Shown one piece after another: positions 8,516 to 15,748 of a stretch of DNA of 28,576 nt; the stretch's first letter is position 1; each line of letters opens with the position of its first letter. The stretch spans positions 1-28,576 of the forward strand of contig CAZIBN010000050.1 in the NCBI GenBank assembly GCA_964537395.1, read 5' to 3'. A program made the position numbers and the translations under genes. Origin of the DNA: GWA2-66-18 sp964537395. GTDB taxonomy: Bacteria; Elusimicrobiota; Elusimicrobia; UBA1565; UBA9628. The notes beneath the pieces were generated by a model. It saw only the letters and a list, made by a program, of their open reading frames with translations. It was not told where the DNA came from and searched no databases.

Positions 8516-9025
8516 TTACCGCGCGACGATGATGAGGTCTTGGCCGGACTTGACCGGCTTGCCGTTCTCGACGAGGTACTTCACGATCGTGCACGGATAC
8601 TCGGCCTTGATCTCGTTGAAGACCTTCATGGCCTCGATCATGCAGATGACGTGCCCGGGCTTGACCACTTCGCCTTCCTTGCAGAAAGGCGGGCTCGACG
8701 GCGACGGGGCACGGTAGAAGATCCCCATCATCGGCGATTTGACCGCGGTTCCCGCGGGAGCGGGAGGCGCGGCATGCTGCGCCGCGGGCGCGGTATGGTG
8801 CTGGGCGGCCGCGATGGGGGCGTGAGTCCCCCCCATCGCGACCGGCACCGGCACCGCGACCTGCTGCACGTTCGCCTTGCGGCGGACGAGCTTGACGGTC
8901 GCGCCGTCCTCGACGATCTCGACGGAGTCGAGGCCGTTCTGGATCATGAAGTCGTAGACGGACTTAAGAGTCTTGAGCGGACCGTCCGCTCCGTTCCCGT
9001 TCGCCGGCTGCGTCTTCTTGGCCAT
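8516..9025 (-). CDS. accB: Biotin carboxyl carrier protein of acetyl-CoA carboxylase
   Basis: 169 residues. An N-terminal helical segment (about 15-55), a flexible Ala/Pro/His-rich linker (about 60-95) and a C-terminal biotinyl domain (about 95-169). The biotin-accepting lysine is K134 in IEAMKVFNEI. The thumb typical of bacterial AccB is present between about 106 and 117 (APSPSSPPFCKEG). AccB carries carboxybiotin between biotin carboxylase and carboxyltransferase in fatty-acid synthesis. The usual partner accC is not adjacent. Instead accB follows pnp by 22 bases, as the last gene of an rpsO-pnp-accB run. Confidence 0.92.
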   Translation of the reverse strand: MAKKTQPANGNGADGPLKTLKSVYDFMIQNGLDSVEIVEDGATVKLVRRKANVQQVAVPVPVAMGGTHAPIAAAQHHTAPAAQHAAPPAPAGTAVKSPMMGIFYRAPSPSSPPFCKEGEVVKPGHVICMIEAMKVFNEIKAEYPCTIVKYLVENGKPVKSGQDLIIVAR

Positions 9026-9047
9026 GGGCTAACTTATTAAATGTTCC

Positions 9048-11273
9048 TTAGCGCCGTCCACCACGATCGCCGCCGCGGCCGCGATCACCGCCGCGTCCGG
9101 CCGACTCGCGAGGCGGCCCGTCCCGGCGAGGGCCGGGAGAGTCGTTCTCGGAACCCGGGGCCAAGACGGCCTTGCGGGAGAGCCGGATCTTGCCGTCGGA
9201 ATCGATCTCGAGGACCTTCACATCGACCTCGTCGCCGATCTTCAGGACCTCTTCGACGCGAGCGATGCGCTTGACGTCGATCTGAGAGATGTGGAGCAGG
9301 CCTTCCTTGCCCGGGAAGATCTCCACGAACGCGCCGAACTCCTTGATGGAGACGACATGCCCCTTGTAGATCTTGCCGATCTCGGCCTCGAGCGTGAGAG
9401 CTTCGACTTCGGCCTTCGCCTGGTCGCAGCCGATGGGATCGGTTCCGGCGACGAACACGCTGCCGTCGTCCTCGACGTCGATGTTGACGCCGTAGGTCTC
9501 CTGGATGCGGCGGATGTTCTTGCCGCCGGGGCCGATGAGGGCTCCGATCTTATCCGAGGGGATCTTGATGCGGTACAAGCGGGGCGCGAACTCGGGAAGC
9601 TCCTTGCGGGGCTCGGGGAGGATCGCGTCCATCTTGTCGAGGATGAACAGGCGGCCGCGCTTGGCCTGGGCCAGCGCTTCCTTCATGATCGAGATGGAAA
9701 GGCCCTCGATCTTCATGTCCATCTGGAAGCCGGTGATGCCGTTGCGGGACCCGGCGACCTTGAAGTCCATGTCGCCGTTGTGGTCTTCGATGCCGGCGAT
9801 GTCGGTGAGGACGGCGTACTTGCCGCCCTCGAGGACGAGGCCCATCGCGATGCCGGCGCAGGCGGCCTTCATGGGCACGCCGGCGTCGAACAGGGACAAG
9901 GAGCCGCCGCAGATGGAGGCCATCGAGCTGGAGCCGTTAGACTCCCAGATCTCGCTGACGATGCGCAGCGTGTACGGGAACTCGTCGACCGGAGGAAGCA
10001 GGGCGGCGAGGCTGCGGCGCGCGAGCGCGCCGTGACCGATCTCACGGCGGCCGGGTCCGCGCTCCGGGCGGACCTCACCGACGGAGAAGGACGGGAAGTT
10101 GTAATGGAGCATGAAGCGCTCCTTATATTCCCCTTCTATGACGTCCATGATCTGCATGTCGCCCGGGGTGCCGAGCGTGGTGCTGCAGAACGCCTGCGTC
10201 TGGCCGCGCTGGAAGACCACCGAGCCGTGGAGGCGCTCGAAGGGCTTCATCATGATCTCGATGGGGCGGATTTCTTCGAAGCCGCGACCGTCCGGGCGCT
10301 GCTTCGCGTCGAGCGTGAGGGCGCGCGACTCGGTGTAGAGGATGTCCTCGATGATCTTGCCGACCCACTTGGAGCCGTCGAGATAAGCCGGATCGGCCTT
10401 TTTCTCGTCGAGCTCCTTCTTGACCGCGTCCTTGAGCGCGTCGACCTTGCCGTCCAGGCCGTGCTTGTCGAGCTTGGCGCGAAGGGCGTTCTTGATGCCT
10501 TCCTCGCACTTCTGCTTGACGAGCGCCGTGACGGCGGCGGGAATCTCGAGCGCCTTCGGGTACTTCTTCGCGATCTTGCGGCCCGAGGCCTCGGACTGCG
10601 CGAGAAGCTTCATCTGGAGGTCGCAGAGCTTGTTGATCTCCTTCTGGGCGAGATCGAGCGCTTCGGCGAACACTTCTTCAGAGACTTCCTGGGCCGAGCC
10701 TTCGACCATCAGGAGGGCGTCCTTCTTGCCCGCGACGATGAGCTCGAGGTCCGCGAGCGCGCGCTCTTCCCACGTCGGGAAGATGATGAACGCGCCGTTG
10801 ACGCGGCAGATGCGCAGGCCGCCGACGGGGCCGTTCCACGGGGCGTCGGACAGCATGAGCGCCGCCGAGGCGCCGGTGATGCCGAGGACGTCCGCGTCGT
10901 TCTTCATGTCGCACTGCACGACGATCGACTGCACCGAGGTCTCGAAGTTCCAGCCTTCGGGGAACAGCGGGCGGATCGGGCGGTCGATGAGGCGCGACGT
11001 CAAGGTCTCCTTGTCGCGGGGGCGCATCTCGCGCTTGAAGAAGCCGCCGGGGACGCGGCCGGTCGCGTACGCGCGCTCGCGGTAGTCGGAGGTCAGCGGA
11101 ACGAACATGACGTCCTTCGGGTTCTTCTGGACCGTGGCCGCCGTGAACACGATGGTGCCTTCAAGGTGCACGGTGACGGCGCCGCCCGCCTGCTTGGCGA
11201 GGGTGCCGGTCTGCAATGTAATGGTCTTGCCGCCCACAGTTTCCTGCAGGCTGATCTTTTGGTTGAAAGCCAT
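9048..11273 (-). CDS. pnp: Polyribonucleotide nucleotidyltransferase (PNPase)
   Basis: 741 residues with the full PNPase order: first RNase PH core, all-helical linker, second RNase PH core, KH domain (about 562-630, KIGALIGPGGKNIRRIQE) and S1 domain (about 632-704). The phosphorolytic site of the second core is recognisable in DIAGIEDHNGDMDFKVAG, and GRREIGHGALARR is intact. PNPase degrades RNA 3' to 5' using phosphate and is part of the degradosome in many bacteria. The last 37 residues form a Gly/Arg/Asp-rich RGG-like tail. It starts 3 bases after rpsO with GAGG upstream of the ATG. The conserved rpsO-pnp pairing supports the call. Transcripts of this pair are autoregulated in E. coli; I see no direct sign of that here. 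Confidence 0.97.
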   Translation of the reverse strand: MAFNQKISLQETVGGKTITLQTGTLAKQAGGAVTVHLEGTIVFTAATVQKNPKDVMFVPLTSDYRERAYATGRVPGGFFKREMRPRDKETLTSRLIDRPIRPLFPEGWNFETSVQSIVVQCDMKNDADVLGITGASAALMLSDAPWNGPVGGLRICRVNGAFIIFPTWEERALADLELIVAGKKDALLMVEGSAQEVSEEVFAEALDLAQKEINKLCDLQMKLLAQSEASGRKIAKKYPKALEIPAAVTALVKQKCEEGIKNALRAKLDKHGLDGKVDALKDAVKKELDEKKADPAYLDGSKWVGKIIEDILYTESRALTLDAKQRPDGRGFEEIRPIEIMMKPFERLHGSVVFQRGQTQAFCSTTLGTPGDMQIMDVIEGEYKERFMLHYNFPSFSVGEVRPERGPGRREIGHGALARRSLAALLPPVDEFPYTLRIVSEIWESNGSSSMASICGGSLSLFDAGVPMKAACAGIAMGLVLEGGKYAVLTDIAGIEDHNGDMDFKVAGSRNGITGFQMDMKIEGLSISIMKEALAQAKRGRLFILDKMDAILPEPRKELPEFAPRLYRIKIPSDKIGALIGPGGKNIRRIQETYGVNIDVEDDGSVFVAGTDPIGCDQAKAEVEALTLEAEIGKIYKGHVVSIKEFGAFVEIFPGKEGLLHISQIDVKRIARVEEVLKIGDEVDVKVLEIDSDGKIRLSRKAVLAPGSENDSPGPRRDGPPRESAGRGGDRGRGGDRGGRR

Positions 11274-11276
11274 GGT

Positions 11277-11543
11277 TTATTTCCTCAGTTCCAGCTGCTT
11301 CAGGATGGTGTTGTAGCCCGTCAGGTCGCGCTTCTTCAGGTAGGACAGAAGGCGACGGCGCTGGCCGACGAGCATCAGAAGTCCGCGCTGGGTGGCGTAG
11401 TCCTTCTTGGAGGCCTTGAGGTGGGTGGAGAGGTGCTTGATCCGCTCCGTGATGAGCGCGATCTGAACCGACGTGGAGCCGGAATCCTTTTCGCCCTTAC
11501 CATGCTTCTTGAACATCTCGATTTTATTCTCTTTCGTTATCAT
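11277..11543 (-). CDS. rpsO: 30S ribosomal protein S15
   Basis: 88 residues, the normal length of S15. It has the family core SGSTSVQIALITERIKHL, then THLKASKKDYATQRGLL, and ends YLKKRDLTGYNTILKQLELR. S15 binds 16S rRNA early in 30S assembly. It is followed after 3 bases by pnp, a linkage conserved across bacteria. The start ATG has no Shine-Dalgarno sequence. A -10 box lies 9 bases upstream, so the transcript probably begins at or close to the ATG. Confidence 0.97.
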   Translation of the reverse strand: MITKENKIEMFKKHGKGEKDSGSTSVQIALITERIKHLSTHLKASKKDYATQRGLLMLVGQRRRLLSYLKKRDLTGYNTILKQLELRK

Positions 11544-11552
11544 ATTGAAGGT

Positions 11553-11581
11553 ATCTTACGAAACCTCGACGAAACCGTCAA
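11553..11581 (-). promoter_or_regulatory. Promoter of rpsO-pnp-accB
   Basis: On the minus strand TTGACG (11581-11576) and TAAGAT (11558-11553) lie 17 bases apart. The -35 hexamer and spacing equal those of the cyclase promoter at 8424-8452. Nine bases separate the -10 box from the rpsO ATG, and there is no ribosome site between them. Assigned from consensus match and position only. Confidence 0.62.
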
Positions 11582-11604
11582 GCCTGTTGCGGACGCCCGT
11601 CTGC

Positions 11605-11731
11605 CGGGTGGTCCTCGATCACGGCTTCATCGTGGCACGGGTGGGGAGAATCCCTGCGGGCCGGGCGACCGCGCGCCCGCTCCCTTCGGGAATCTCCCCA
11701 CCCCTATCAAGTGAGGCTCAGAGACCACCCG
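11605..11731. repeat. Nested inverted repeats in the gap upstream of rpsO
   Basis: An outer pair CGGGTGGTC / GACCACCCG (11605-11613 and 11723-11731) encloses a longer near-perfect pair. That inner pair is GGGTGGGGAGAATCCC from 11639 against GGGAATCTCCCCACCC up to 11704, with one base difference that leaves a mismatched A-A pair in the stem. A further GCGGGC/GCCCGC stem (11656-11661, 11675-11680) lies inside. The segment TCCCTTCGGGAATC also occurs in the hairpin at 15632-15650. This fills the only gap approaching 300 bases, between rpsO and the histidine kinase end. No open frame with coding character is seen. Confidence 0.8.
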
Positions 11732-11766
11732 ACAACCTTAGTATCGTGCAGCGCGAGGGCTCGAGA

Positions 11767-11806
11767 TTATCCCCAGGACTTTCAACGTTGGAAGCGCTGG
11801 GGATAA
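11767..11806. repeat. 40-base TTATCCCCAG dyad, copy 1
   Basis: TTATCCCCAG (11767-11776) and CTGGGGATAA (11797-11806) are inverted arms around a 20-base centre that contains the palindrome CAACGTTG. The same 40-base unit occurs at 19318-19357, differing at two positions. Copy 1 lies 11 bases beyond the histidine kinase stop. Its precise reuse identifies it as an interspersed repeat. Confidence 0.85.
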
Positions 11807-11817
11807 CTTCGAATCCG

Positions 11818-12879
11818 TTATGGCCGATGGTTGGCGGGGACCAGGGGCAGTCGGACGGTGAAGATGGTGTCGCCGGCGGGGTCATCGGAGTAGGCGATGC
11901 TCCCTCCGTGCATCTCCACGAGGCGGTGGGCGATGGTCAGCCCGAGCCCGAAGCCCCGCCCGCGCGGCGGCAGGTCGGCGGCCGGGATGGGCGTGAGGTC
12001 GAGGTAATGGCTGCGCAGCGACGGAGGCAGGCCCGGGCCTTTGTCCGAGACGCTCAGCACGGCCTCGTCTCCCTGGCGTTCGAGGCGCGCGCCGATGGTC
12101 GTGCCCTTGGGCGCGTACTTGACCGCGTTCGACAGGAGGATCCAGGCGATCTGGCGCACGCGCGTTTTATCCGCGGCGCCTTTCAAGGAGGGCGCGGAGA
12201 TCTCGAAGGTCTGCTCCTTCGCCCGAGCCGCGTGGACGAGCGCCTTCGCGGCCGAGCGCACGGAGGCGGCCAGGTCGCAGGTCTTGATCTTGAGGGTCAG
12301 CTTCCCCGTCGCGGCGTGCGAGGCGTCGCGCAGCTCCTGGATGAGACGCTTCATGTCCTCGAGGTTGCGGAGCACGATCTCGTGGGCCTTCTCGGCCTCT
12401 TCGGGAGTCAACTCGCCTTCGCGCAGCATCCAGGCCCAGCCCGTGGCGCTGCTCAGCGGCGTGCGCAGCTCGTGCGAGATCACGGAGAGGAATTCGACCT
12501 TGGACAGGTTGCTGCGGTAGGCCTCGGTCACGTCGGTGGCGACGCCGAGCACGCCGGTCACCTTGCCCCCCCAGTCGAGCTGGGGCGCGTAGCGCGTCTC
12601 GAAGGCGAGGCCCTGGACGGGCACGATCTGCGTGAGCGTCTCGCCCTTCAGCGCGCGGCGGCAGGCATCGAGGATCAGGGGGTAGGCCTTGTACGTGTCG
12701 AAAACGGATTTGCCGACGAGCTCTCCGGGCTTGAGGCGGAGCGCGTCGAGCCCGCGGCCTTCGGACAAGGTGAATACGCCGTCGGGGTCGAGCGCGAAGA
12801 GCACGATCGGCGCGCTTCCCACGACGGTCCTCAGCAGCTCATCGGGGTCCATTCCGGGGAGGGGATCACGCGCGGGCAT
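11818..12879 (-). CDS. PAS-domain sensor histidine kinase
   Basis: 353 residues with no transmembrane segment, so probably a soluble sensor. A PAS domain (about 12-120) is followed by a HisKA dimerisation domain with phospho-accepting H136 in SVISHELRTPLSS. The HATPase domain contains N box ILLSNAVKYAPKG, G1 DKGPGLP and G2 GFGLGLTIAHRLVEMHGG. It would autophosphorylate in response to a ligand or redox signal and pass phosphate to a response regulator. No regulator adjoins it; the one at 25009 is distant and lacks the acceptor Asp. The start at 12879 is supported by AGGAGG 6 bases upstream and overlaps the end of cinA by 14 bases, so the two are co-translated. Confidence 0.9.
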   Translation of the reverse strand: MPARDPLPGMDPDELLRTVVGSAPIVLFALDPDGVFTLSEGRGLDALRLKPGELVGKSVFDTYKAYPLILDACRRALKGETLTQIVPVQGLAFETRYAPQLDWGGKVTGVLGVATDVTEAYRSNLSKVEFLSVISHELRTPLSSATGWAWMLREGELTPEEAEKAHEIVLRNLEDMKRLIQELRDASHAATGKLTLKIKTCDLAASVRSAAKALVHAARAKEQTFEISAPSLKGAADKTRVRQIAWILLSNAVKYAPKGTTIGARLERQGDEAVLSVSDKGPGLPPSLRSHYLDLTPIPAADLPPRGRGFGLGLTIAHRLVEMHGGSIAYSDDPAGDTIFTVRLPLVPANHRP

Positions 12880-14143
12880 CGAGGGCCTCCTTTAGTAGGG
12901 CGAGCGCGGCGCCGGCGGCGCGGGCGCGCACGGCCTCGCGCGGGCCGTGTATATCATGGCGCCGCGCGCGCAGCGCGGCGCCTGGGCCGTAGACTGAGAT
13001 ATGGACCAATCCGACCGGCTTCGCCTTCGTCCCGCCGCCCGGCCCCGCGACGCCGGTGATCGAGACGCCGATGTCCGCGCCGGCCGCCTTGCGCGCGCCG
13101 CGCGCCATGGCCTCGGCGCATTCGGCCGACACGGCGCCGTGCTTCCTGATCAGCGCGGCGCTCACTCCGAGCAATCTGGTCTTGACCGAGTCGTCGTATG
13201 CGATGACTCCGCCCTGGAACCAGGCCGAGGAGCCCGGAACCGTGGTCAGGCGGGCGCCCAGCATCCCGCCGGTGCACGATTCCGCGACGGCCACGGTCAG
13301 GCGCTTCTTCTTCAGGCGCAGGCCCACCGTGGACTCGAGCGTCGCGTCCCCCTCGCCGTAGGACCAATGCCCGACCGCGGACAGGGTCGCGGCACGCAGG
13401 GCGGCTGATTCCTTTTTCGCTGCGGTTTTTTGGGCGGCCCGGACCGTCGCGTGAAAGGACACCTCGCCGCCGGAGGCGAGGATGGTGAACGAGGCGGCGG
13501 GAAAGCGGGCGCGGACCGCGTCGAGCTTCTCATCGGCGACGGACTCGGACACGCCGACGAGGCGCAGGGAGAACGAGGCGGAGGCTGACCCGCGCGCGTG
13601 GCGCTTGGCGAGCCGGGGCAGGGCGCGCTCGAAGATGGGCGACATCTCGGAGAACGGGCCGGGCAGGAGGATGATAGAGCGCGGGCGTCCGTCCTTCCAG
13701 CGGAACTCCAGGCGCTGGCCGGGCGCGGAGCCCGACTCATTGTCGAGCACCGCCGCGCCGGCGATGACCTCGGCCTGGCGCTTGTTCTCGTCGGGGACGG
13801 CGACATGATAGCGCGCGAAGCGCTGGAGGATGACCTTCCACAACTTCGGCTTGAAGCTGATCTTGCGGCCGAGCGCGGCGGCGGCGGCCTCGCGCGTCAC
13901 GTCGTCGAACGTCGGGCCGAGCCCGCCGCACACGATGACCGCGTCGGAGGCGTCGAGCGCGCGGCACAGGGCCGTCTTGATCACGGCGACGGAGTCCGGC
14001 ATGGACGCTTCTCCGACGACGTCGAAGCCGGCGCGGCGCAGGCGCACCGACAGCCACGGCTGATGCGTGTTCAGCTGCCCGGCGAGCAACTCGCTGCCGA
14101 CGCAGACCAGATATGCGCGGGGCGCCTGGACCTTACGGCTCAC
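12866..14143 (-). CDS. cinA: CinA: MoCF-domain protein fused to nicotinamide-nucleotide amidase
   Basis: 425 residues from GTG 14143. The N-terminal half is a molybdopterin-binding-like (MoCF) domain with GGLGPTFDDVTREA and, in the family, ADP-ribose pyrophosphatase activity. The C-terminal 160 residues are the PncC domain, with AVAESCTGGMLGARLT, GGVIAYDDSVKTRLLGV and SITGVAGPGGGT. This domain deamidates NMN in pyridine nucleotide salvage. The GTG overlaps the stop of the upstream DUF3467 gene (GTGA). A longer open frame back to 14239 exists but runs antisense-like through that gene and adds 32 residues of non-family sequence, so I reject it. It is the middle gene of DUF3467-cinA-kinase. Confidence 0.92.
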   Translation of the reverse strand: MSRKVQAPRAYLVCVGSELLAGQLNTHQPWLSVRLRRAGFDVVGEASMPDSVAVIKTALCRALDASDAVIVCGGLGPTFDDVTREAAAAALGRKISFKPKLWKVILQRFARYHVAVPDENKRQAEVIAGAAVLDNESGSAPGQRLEFRWKDGRPRSIILLPGPFSEMSPIFERALPRLAKRHARGSASASFSLRLVGVSESVADEKLDAVRARFPAASFTILASGGEVSFHATVRAAQKTAAKKESAALRAATLSAVGHWSYGEGDATLESTVGLRLKKKRLTVAVAESCTGGMLGARLTTVPGSSAWFQGGVIAYDDSVKTRLLGVSAALIRKHGAVSAECAEAMARGARKAAGADIGVSITGVAGPGGGTKAKPVGLVHISVYGPGAALRARRHDIHGPREAVRARAAGAALALLKEALDARA

Positions 14144-14433
14144 TGATAGACGCCCGCGCGCGGCTCGGCCGGGGCCTGCCCCGCGTTGATCGCGCCGTGG
14201 CGCGCCTCGTATTTGTCGATGTTGTCCTTGAGCGCCCACAGCAGGCGTTTGGCGTGCACGGGAGAGGAGATGATCCGGGTCAGGACCTTGGTCTTCGGCG
14301 TCTGCGGCTGGAGGAACAGGAAATCGAGCAGGAACTCGGTCTCGCTGTGCGTGATCAGGGCGAGGTTGGTGTAGAGGCCGCGCGCGACGGCCTCATCGAT
14401 CTCGACTTGGAGCGGAGCTTGGTTGTCTTCCAT
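14140..14433 (-). CDS. DUF3467 family protein
   Basis: 97 residues matching the small DUF3467 family. The visible signature is Y-T-N-L/A-x-I-x-H-S-x-T-E-F near residues 20-35, followed by hydrophobic FLLDFLFLQP and the LTRIISSPVHAKRLLWAL helix. The family has no established biochemical role. It is acidic in its first half and probably cytoplasmic. It is first in a translationally coupled set with cinA and a PAS histidine kinase. The ATG is only 7 bases downstream of a TAGAAT -10 box, with no ribosome site. Confidence 0.82.
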   Translation of the reverse strand: MEDNQAPLQVEIDEAVARGLYTNLALITHSETEFLLDFLFLQPQTPKTKVLTRIISSPVHAKRLLWALKDNIDKYEARHGAINAGQAPAEPRAGVYQ

Positions 14434-14440
14434 GTTTTCG

Positions 14441-14470
14441 ATTCTACAATTTAGCGACCTTTGGTGTCAG
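14441..14470 (-). promoter_or_regulatory. Promoter of DUF3467-cinA-kinase operon, -35 inside repeat tip
   Basis: On the minus strand TAGAAT (14446-14441) lies 7 bases before the ATG. CTGACA (14470-14465), a 5 of 6 match to TTGACA, lies 18 bases upstream. That -35 hexamer is part of the terminal CTGACACC of the inverted repeat at 14461-14542, so the mobile-looking repeat appears to contribute half of the promoter. Confidence 0.52.
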
Positions 14471-14542
14471 GCCTACCGGTACTTACAGTATTCGTGATCT
14501 GGAGCACTCAAATACTGTAAGTACCGGTAGGCCTGACACCAA
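14461..14542. repeat. Perfect 32-bp inverted repeat, GGTGTCAGGC-tipped (copy B)
   Basis: Arms 14461-14492 and 14511-14542 are perfect reverse complements of 32 bases around an 18-base spacer. The arm reads GGTGTCAGGCCTACCGG after two T residues. It differs from copy A by C for T at one position and a few internal changes, some of which are compensated in the opposite arm. It lies between the adh stop (14547) and the DUF3467 start (14433). Confidence 0.92.
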
Positions 14543-14546
14543 CTTG

Positions 14547-15587
14547 CTACAGCTTCGAGAGGTCGATGGAGAACCGGTAGCGCACGTCGCCCTTCTCGAG
14601 GCGCTCGTAGGCGGTGTTGATCTCGCGCGGCGCGATCACCTCGACGTCCGCGAAGACCTTCCTCTTCGCGCAGAAGTCGAGCATCTCCTGTGTCTCGGCG
14701 ATGCCGCCGATCAAGGAGCCGGCGACGGCGCGCCGTCCGATGATGAGCGGGAACGCCGGAAGCTCGAGCGGCTTGGGCGACGCGCCGACGAGTGCGAGCG
14801 TGCCGGCCGTTTTGAGGAGCCCGAGCGCCGCGCCGATATCGTGCGTCCCGGAGACGGTGTCCACGATCAGGTCGAGCCGGCCTGCGTTCTTCGCCATCGC
14901 GGCCGCGTCCGAGGTCAGCACGAAGTCGTGCGCCCCGAGGCGCTGGGCGTCCGCCTTCTTCGCCGCCGAGCCGCTGAGCACCACGACCTCCGCCCCCATC
15001 GCCGCCGCGAGCTTCACACCCATGTGCCCCAGGCCGCCGAGGCCGAGCACGCCGACGCGCGAGCCCTTCTTCGTGCCGAAGCGCTTGAGCGGCGAGTACG
15101 TCGTGATGCCCGCGCACAGCAGCGGAGCCACGCGCTCGAGCGGCTGCCCCGCCCCGAGCCTCAGCACGAAGCTCTCATCGACGACGATGTGCGAAGAGTA
15201 TCCGCCCTGCGTCGGCGTGCCGTCCTTGTCGAGGCTGTTATAAGTGAACGAGAGCCCGCCTGAGCAATGCTGCTCGAGCCCGTCCCGGCAGTTCTCGCAC
15301 TTGCGGCACGAGTTCACCATGCAGCCCACACCCGCGAGGTCGCCGGCCTTGAAACCGCGGACCTTTTTGCCGACCGCGATCACTCGCCCTGCGATCTCAT
15401 GGCCCGGCACGATGGGAAAGGCCGCGGGGCCCCACTCGTTGCGGACGGTGTGCAGGTCGGAATGGCAGATGCCGCAAAAGGCGACCTCGATGCGCACGTC
15501 CTTGTCTCCGGGCTCGCGGCGGTCGAACGTCCAGGGCTGAAGGGGCGTGGTGGGGCTCATCGCGGCGTAGGCTTTTGCTAGGCTCAT
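14547..15587 (-). CDS. Zinc-dependent alcohol dehydrogenase / aldehyde reductase (YahK/cinnamyl-type)
   Basis: 346 residues of the medium-chain dehydrogenase family. Catalytic zinc ligands are C38 (FCGICHSDLH), the GHE motif H63-E64, and C158. The structural zinc lobe has C94, C97, C100 and C108. The Rossmann motif GLGGLGHMG (182-190) is followed by LSGSAAKK, where Ser and Lys near strand 2 are typical of the NADPH-preferring YahK/Ahr group. Such enzymes mainly reduce aldehydes to alcohols. The C-terminal YERLEKGDVRYRFSIDL is characteristic of that subgroup. It is monocistronic, divergent from gmk, and its ATG is 6 bases from a TATTAT box. The physiological substrate cannot be told from sequence. 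Confidence 0.9.
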   Translation of the reverse strand: MSLAKAYAAMSPTTPLQPWTFDRREPGDKDVRIEVAFCGICHSDLHTVRNEWGPAAFPIVPGHEIAGRVIAVGKKVRGFKAGDLAGVGCMVNSCRKCENCRDGLEQHCSGGLSFTYNSLDKDGTPTQGGYSSHIVVDESFVLRLGAGQPLERVAPLLCAGITTYSPLKRFGTKKGSRVGVLGLGGLGHMGVKLAAAMGAEVVVLSGSAAKKADAQRLGAHDFVLTSDAAAMAKNAGRLDLIVDTVSGTHDIGAALGLLKTAGTLALVGASPKPLELPAFPLIIGRRAVAGSLIGGIAETQEMLDFCAKRKVFADVEVIAPREINTAYERLEKGDVRYRFSIDLSKL

Positions 15588-15593
15588 GCGCTC

Positions 15594-15599
15594 ATAATA
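15594..15599 (-). promoter_or_regulatory. -10 box of the alcohol dehydrogenase gene
   Basis: TATTAT on the minus strand (15599-15594), a 5 of 6 match to TATAAT, ends 6 bases before the ATG at 15587. No convincing -35 box is visible at 16-18 bases. The position expected for it overlaps the tip of the hairpin at 15618-15665. No ribosome site is present. Confidence 0.45.
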
Positions 15600-15617
15600 G
15601 GATATTGGGTGATGTAC

Positions 15618-15665
15618 GGTGCCAGACCTTTCGATTCCCTTCGGGAATCGGCAAGGTCTGGCACC
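15618..15665. repeat. Long compound hairpin in the adh/gmk divergent region
   Basis: Outer arms GGTGCCAGACCTT (15618-15630) and AAGGTCTGGCACC (15653-15665) are perfect 13-base complements. Inside them CGATTCCC (15632-15639) and GGGAATCG (15643-15650) form an 8-base stem with a TTC loop. The tip GGTGCCAGAC resembles the GGTGTCAGGC tip of copies A-C. It sits between two divergent promoters, where a terminator role makes no sense. Confidence 0.88.
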
Positions 15666-15666
15666 G

Positions 15667-15693
15667 CCGTCAAATTCCGAAGGAATTTGACGG
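15667..15693. repeat. Second hairpin, 12-bp stem
   Basis: CCGTCAAATTCC (15667-15678) and GGAATTTGACGG (15682-15693) are perfect complements around a GAA loop. It follows the hairpin at 15618-15665 after one base and ends 16 bases before the gmk -35 candidate. The tandem arrangement of two unrelated perfect hairpins is notable. Confidence 0.88.
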
Positions 15694-15709
15694 TTGACGC
15701 TTCCTTGGC

Positions 15710-15738
15710 TTGTGCTTCCCTTAATAATTGGCTAGAAT
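15710..15738 (+). promoter_or_regulatory. Promoter of the gmk operon
   Basis: TAGAAT (15733-15738) is a 5 of 6 match to the -10 consensus. TTGTGC (15710-15715) lies 17 bases upstream with the conserved TTG. The ATG at 15749 begins 10 bases after the -10 box, leaving a leader of only a few bases and no Shine-Dalgarno sequence. Confidence 0.5.
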
Positions 15739-15748
15739 AGCCGACTAC

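Noticed and set aside
9291..11714. A long plus-strand open frame (about 800 codons) antisense to pnp and rpsO
   Set aside because: It is the mirror of two certain genes. Its translation is Arg/Asp/Glu/Leu/Ala-rich low-complexity sequence of the kind produced by GC-rich codon bias, with no recognisable domain.
14144..14239. N-terminal extension of cinA by 32 residues
   Set aside because: The extension lies inside the DUF3467 gene on the same strand, is Arg/Gly-rich and non-conserved. GTG 14143 gives the canonical start overlapping the upstream stop.
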